Shown: positions 60,878 to 64,000 of the stretch, piece by piece | How positions within the stretch are numbered: the first letter of the stretch is position 1 | Layout: each line of letters begins with the position of its first letter | From: Frisingicoccus sp902471845 | Lineage (GTDB): Bacteria; Bacillota; Clostridia; Lachnospirales; Lachnospiraceae | DNA: 64,000 bases | Strand: one strand, 5' to 3' | Assembly (NCBI RefSeq): GCF_047030795.1 | Contig: NZ_JBKYIC010000005.1 | Made by a program: the position numbers and the translations under genes | The notes under the pieces: generated by a model | What the model was told of the DNA's origin: nothing | Database searches by the model: none | The model's input: the letters and a program-made list of their open reading frames with translations, nothing else

Positions 60878-61053
60878 CCGTGAAGGTGGACGTACTGTAG
60901 GATCAGGACGTGTTGCTTCTATCATCGAGTAATCACGAACTTATATAATTAGCAACTGAATAATACTAGATTTTATATATATCGTACCGCAAGGTACTTG
61001 TGTTCAAGCGTAAGATTCACCCCAGAAACCAATGTTTCTGGGGTTTTTCTGTT
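60878..61053 (+). repeat. Right 176-bp direct repeat (attR region)
   Basis: A copy of the last tuf codons, stop and terminator (terminator stem at 61020-61048). No complete gene precedes it, so it marks the right boundary of the element. The gene-free bases 60754-60877 hold the GATAACACCCTGATAACAAA motif that mirrors the left end. Confidence 0.93.
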
Positions 61054-61064
61054 ATCTAGAAAAA

Positions 61065-61116
61065 TAGGAATTTGCTGGGGACGTCCGTTTACTCCCTCGG
61101 CAAATTCCTATTTGAA
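61065..61116. repeat. Long perfect hairpin outside the element
   Basis: AAATAGGAATTTGC pairs perfectly with GCAAATTCCTATTT around a 24-base loop containing GGACGTCC. It may act as a terminator or be a dispersed palindromic repeat. Confidence 0.75.
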
Positions 61117-61192
61117 GTTATAATTGCTGTATGATAAAATTATTGTAAAACACATATTTCTAAGAGGAGAAAATATAAGAAGGAGAAACACT

Positions 61193-61579
61193 ATGTTATT
61201 TGATGGATTTGATGTGCTATTTAACATCGCCTTCGCACTAATATTTTGTAGCGTTTTTATTATATTAGGATATAGCATTATCACAAGTATTACCACATGG
61301 AATAAAAACAATCACTCTCCACGGCTCAATGTATCAGCCAGGGTAGTTGCCAAACGAACGGAAGTCTCCCATCATCAACATCCTAATAATGGGGACATGA
61401 GCGGCTCTCATGGATATAGCACTACCTCATCCACTTCCTATTATGTAACTTTCGAGGTGGACAGCGGTGACAGAATAGAATTCTCTATGAGTGGTTCTGA
61501 GTATGGAATGCTAATAGAAGGAGATGCTGGAACATTAAATTTTCAAGGGACAAGATATCTTGGATTTGAGCGCAAATAG
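61193..61579 (+). CDS. DUF2500-like membrane protein
   Basis: A 128-residue protein. A single N-terminal membrane helix (DVLFNIAFALIFCSVFIILG) is followed by LNVSARVVAKRTEVSHH and a beta-rich region TSYYVTFEVDSGDRIEFSMS then GSEYGMLIEGDAGTLNFQGT, matching DUF2500. The start at 61193 has AAGGAGAAA upstream. Function unknown; these proteins recur in Firmicutes and enterobacteria. Confidence 0.85.
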   Translation: MLFDGFDVLFNIAFALIFCSVFIILGYSIITSITTWNKNNHSPRLNVSARVVAKRTEVSHHQHPNNGDMSGSHGYSTTSSTSYYVTFEVDSGDRIEFSMSGSEYGMLIEGDAGTLNFQGTRYLGFERK

Positions 61580-61679
61580 AGATATAAGAGCTATTAAAAA
61601 TAAGCAGTTTCTAACAGAATTATTTAATACCATGTATAGCGAATTGACAGTTCCAAAATTCAATAAGAAAAATAAATGA
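61560..61679 (+). CDS. Possible 39-codon gene or remnant
   Basis: An open frame with a natural-looking composition, NRDIRAIKNKQFLTELFNTM then YSELTVPKFNKKNK, overlaps the end of the DUF2500 gene. It lacks a clear start (only TTG) and a ribosome binding site, so it may be the decayed 3' end of a gene. Confidence 0.3.
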   Translation: MDLSANRDIRAIKNKQFLTELFNTMYSELTVPKFNKKNK

Positions 61680-61685
61680 AGGGAA

Positions 61686-61772
61686 ATGATGTTTTTAATC
61701 ATCGGCTCAATTATACTTTTTATTCATGCAGTAATAGTCTTTAACACAGGAGGAGATAAAAAAATAATATGA
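61686..61772 (+). CDS. Small membrane peptide (28 residues)
   Basis: MMFLIIGSIILFIHAVIVFN is followed by TGGDKKII and a stop. It has a GAAGGGAA site and its TGA overlaps the ATG of the YitT-like gene (ATGA). The hydrophobic single-span composition and the coupling suggest a real small membrane protein, or a leader that controls translation of the next gene, whose AGGAGG site lies inside this reading frame. Confidence 0.5.
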   Translation: MMFLIIGSIILFIHAVIVFNTGGDKKII

Positions 61773-62623
61773 AAACGAAGACAGATTACAAGTCTATTTT
61801 GATAGAAATAAATATCCTTACCATCGCAATTGCTATTATAGCTGTTGCTGTTTACTTTTTTTTGGTTCCGAGTCATACGTCGATTAGCAGTATGTCAGGT
61901 CTGGGTATTGTTCTGTCGAATTTTGTTCCGCTGCCATTATCAGCGATTACGATGATTCTTAATGTAGTTTTATTAATTATTGGATTTTTTACCTGCGGAA
62001 AGGAATTCGGGCTTAAAACAGTTTACACGAGTGTTATGCTGCCAGTGTTTCTGGGTATATTTGAGAACATTTTTCCCAATACCGGTTCTATAACGAATAG
62101 TCAGGAACTGGATGTTCTTTGTTACATTCTGGTAGTGAGTGTGGGTCTGAGTATTTTATTCAACCGAAATGCTTCTTCTGGGGGATTGGATATTGTAGCT
62201 AAGATTATAAATAAATATTTTCATATGGAGCTGGGGAAAGCGATGTCTTTGTCGGGGATGTGTGTGGCACTTTCGGCGGCGCTGGTTTATGATAAGAAAA
62301 CTGTAGTACTCAGTGTATTGGGAACTTATTTTAATGGTATTGTTTTGGACCATTTTATTTTTGATCATAATATCAAACGACGGGTCTGTATTATTACAAA
62401 AAAGGAAGAGGAATTGCGGCAGTTTATTGTTCGTGATCTGCACAGTGGGGCAACTATTTACGAAGCGATTGGTGCTTACAATATGGAAAAAAGAAATGAG
62501 ATCATTACCATTGTAGACAAAGGGGAATATCAGAAATTGATGAAGTATATCAATCAGGAAGATCCAGAGGCCTTTATTACAGTATATACGGTATCGGATA
62601 TGAGGTATTTGCCTAAGAAGTAG
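61769..62623 (+). CDS. YitT family membrane protein (DUF161/DUF2179)
   Basis: A 284-residue integral membrane protein. Hydrophobic segments over residues 10-200 carry SISSMSGLGIVLSNFVPLPL and the glycine motif NASSGGLDIVAKIINKYF, and the C-terminal cytoplasmic DUF2179 domain reads RVCIITKKEEELRQFIVRDL, GATIYEAIGAYN and DPEAFITVYTVSDMRY. YitT proteins are widespread in Firmicutes; the transported substrate is not known. Confidence 0.9.
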   Translation: MKTKTDYKSILIEINILTIAIAIIAVAVYFFLVPSHTSISSMSGLGIVLSNFVPLPLSAITMILNVVLLIIGFFTCGKEFGLKTVYTSVMLPVFLGIFENIFPNTGSITNSQELDVLCYILVVSVGLSILFNRNASSGGLDIVAKIINKYFHMELGKAMSLSGMCVALSAALVYDKKTVVLSVLGTYFNGIVLDHFIFDHNIKRRVCIITKKEEELRQFIVRDLHSGATIYEAIGAYNMEKRNEIITIVDKGEYQKLMKYINQEDPEAFITVYTVSDMRYLPKK

Positions 62624-62693
62624 AAGAATTTGAGCATTGAGGGAAAAGGGTGTTGTTGTAGTAATCTATGGATATATGAGGAGGTGATTTTTG

Positions 62694-64000
62694 ATGAAAC
62701 TTACATGGAGTGAGGCGAGTGTTTTTGCATTTGTGTGGGCTTGTGCATTAGGGTATATTGTTGCAAGCCGTATACTGGAGTGGAATTTTGAACGATTTTT
62801 GCCTAGTAACTGGTATTTTGTGGTGAAAAAAAGATTGGCACAACCGGAAGCGAAGTCTTTGAGAACGGAGAAAGTACCGAAAAAGATATCGAATGTTCTG
62901 GAGGAGCTGCTTACTTTGATGCAAACCGGTAATTTGCAAAAGAGTACAGTAAGAATGGATCGCACTTTTCAAGAAAAAGTAATGCATGAAGTAAAGCTGC
63001 TTGAAGGAAGAGGTTTATCAAGGCAGCTACATTTTACGAATGTGAAGTTATCAGAAGGGAATGCCAAAAAGAGAGACTTCCGGCATTGGAGTGATTCAGG
63101 ACGTGAATGGAGGGAAGTTATCGTAGAAGCCGCTGTTTCTGACAAATATTTACATAGAGACAGTGGTAAGGTAATTCATGAATCGATTTATCCGCATGGG
63201 TCGATATTGCTTCGGCAGTCCCGTCATATTCGTCACAATGAAGTGGGAGAGAAAGACAGGCAGAAGGAGCAGAGATTTTACTCAAAGTATTCGGAAATAT
63301 TTTGTCCAAGCTGTGGGGCACAGATACAGTTAAAAGGTGATGAGACAAACTGTCCTTATTGTGGAGGGTTTATTCAGAGTAATTTCTATGACTGGCAAAT
63401 CGAAGATTTTATGATTTATCAGACACCAGATCCGAATATGGATAATCTAAAGTATACCAGTGTAACGATTTTACTTTCGTTTTTACCGACATTTCCTTGT
63501 GTTTATTTGATCACGAATATGTATATTGCAATTGGTGTTGCGATGACACTTACAATTATACTGAGTCTGAGTCTTCTTTGGATCAGAGCAAGGAAAATAG
63601 ATGAGCTGGAGAATCTTGAGAAAGAGATTGTCCGTTATGATGAGGGCTGGTTAATAAGTAATATCAATGAAGCGTTGTACAAAACACTTCTTACCCCAGA
63701 GCTACTTTCTTACAGTGTTAATAATATAAAGCTAAAAGGTGTGGAAAATACGTCTGACAAGACGACGATTTCTGTGGAAGCGATGTTGAAGCAAACCTTT
63801 CTTCAAAATAATAAGCATATCGTGACGAAAAGTGAAAAGCATAACTGGAAGCTTTGCCGATCTCGTTATCCGAATCGAATCAAGTCCAAAGGCCAGGCCG
63901 TTGTGATGGAAAAGGAATGTCCAAGTTGTGGGGCTAACTATATTCCGGATAATAACGGTTGTTGTTCCTATTGTGGTTATAGTCTGCAAGTTGATAATGC
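62694..64000 (+). CDS. Zinc-ribbon membrane protein (partial)
   Basis: An open frame of 435 codons runs from ATG 62694, after GAGGAGGTG, to the window edge without a stop. It has an N-terminal membrane helix (ASVFAFVWACALGYIVAS), a long soluble part, a zinc ribbon (CPSCGAQ ... CPYCGG, about residues 205-225), two adjacent membrane helices (about 258-300), a Tim44-like soluble region and a second ribbon (CPSCGAN ... CSYCGY) near the edge. Similar proteins are annotated as zinc-ribbon or Tim44-like in Clostridia. Function unknown. Confidence 0.8.
   Translation, partial: MKLTWSEASVFAFVWACALGYIVASRILEWNFERFLPSNWYFVVKKRLAQPEAKSLRTEKVPKKISNVLEELLTLMQTGNLQKSTVRMDRTFQEKVMHEVKLLEGRGLSRQLHFTNVKLSEGNAKKRDFRHWSDSGREWREVIVEAAVSDKYLHRDSGKVIHESIYPHGSILLRQSRHIRHNEVGEKDRQKEQRFYSKYSEIFCPSCGAQIQLKGDETNCPYCGGFIQSNFYDWQIEDFMIYQTPDPNMDNLKYTSVTILLSFLPTFPCVYLITNMYIAIGVAMTLTIILSLSLLWIRARKIDELENLEKEIVRYDEGWLISNINEALYKTLLTPELLSYSVNNIKLKGVENTSDKTTISVEAMLKQTFLQNNKHIVTKSEKHNWKLCRSRYPNRIKSKGQAVVMEKECPSCGANYIPDNNGCCSYCGYSLQVDN

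Larger units (their letters stand above)
46687..61053 (+). mobile_element. Integrative mobilizable element inserted at tuf, carrying a restriction/defence island
   Basis: The interval is bounded by 176-bp direct repeats with an offset of 14,191 bp. Inside are an XRE regulator, excisionase-like protein, tyrosine integrase, helicase-like ATPase, oriT-like region, MobV relaxase, TnpV, then a restriction-modification and defence set. There are no type IV secretion genes, so it would need a helper for transfer. Near both ends, just inside the repeats, lie related direct motifs (GATAACA-3-TGATAACAAAA). Confidence 0.9.

Overview
The window looks like a chromosomal segment of a low-to-mid GC anaerobic Firmicute, most likely a gut member of the Lachnospiraceae (Clostridia). 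The basis is a Spo0A-like C-terminal domain at the left edge, consensus sigma-A promoters with AGGAGG ribosome binding sites, frequent GTG/TTG starts, the str/rif gene order, LytR-CpsA-Psr proteins, TnpV and YitT-type proteins. The species cannot be named from this sequence alone.

Layout. 1-3.9 kb: a partial Spo0A-C-domain gene, a ketopantoate-reductase-family protein, a TRIC/UPF0126 channel and an AAA/PD-(D/E)XK protein. 4.0-12.2 kb: a surface-polysaccharide assembly cluster (two LCP ligases around a dehydratase/epimerase, a DegT aminotransferase, a sugar-1-phosphate transferase and an IspD/TarI-like cytidylyltransferase). 12.4-16.6 kb: a DUF4143 ATPase, small or secreted proteins and comF. 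16.6-20.3 kb: rpmG-secE-nusG-rplK-rplA-rplJ-rplL, with an L10 leader and an unexplained 106-bp tandem duplication between rplK and rplA.

20.7-30.8 kb, lying between rplL and rpoB, is the most interesting part. Two cassettes follow each other. Each has a site-specific recombinase (tyrosine type in cassette 1, serine type in cassette 2), an inverted-repeat-flanked promoter, a sortase-anchored surface protein, a TnpB-like protein that has lost all three RuvC catalytic acidic residues, and a conserved non-coding segment ending in a short divergent tract and a terminator. In both cassettes the consensus promoter points away from the surface gene, so both appear OFF in this assembly. My reading is a phase-variable surface-protein locus in which each surface protein is co-expressed with a nuclease-dead, RNA-guided DNA-binding protein (TldR-like) that could silence another locus. 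The structure is directly visible; the regulatory function is inference.

30.9-46.8 kb: a DUF3990-type gene pair, rpoB-rpoC, an AgrC/AgrA-like two-component pair on the minus strand, then rpsL-rpsG-fusA-tuf. Codon choice changes abruptly inside rpoC near 38.8 kb.

46.7-61.05 kb: an integrative mobilizable element of about 14.2 kb inserted at the 3' end of tuf, bounded by 176-bp direct repeats with one mismatch. It carries integrase, excisionase-like and XRE regulator genes, a helicase-like ATPase, an oriT-like region, a MobV-type relaxase and TnpV. Its cargo is a defence island: Vsr, two tandem Sau3AI-family endonucleases, a C5 methyltransferase, a DGQHR/ParB-like protein and a HEPN-like protein. 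61.1-64.0 kb: small membrane proteins, a YitT-family transporter-like protein and a zinc-ribbon membrane protein cut by the window edge.
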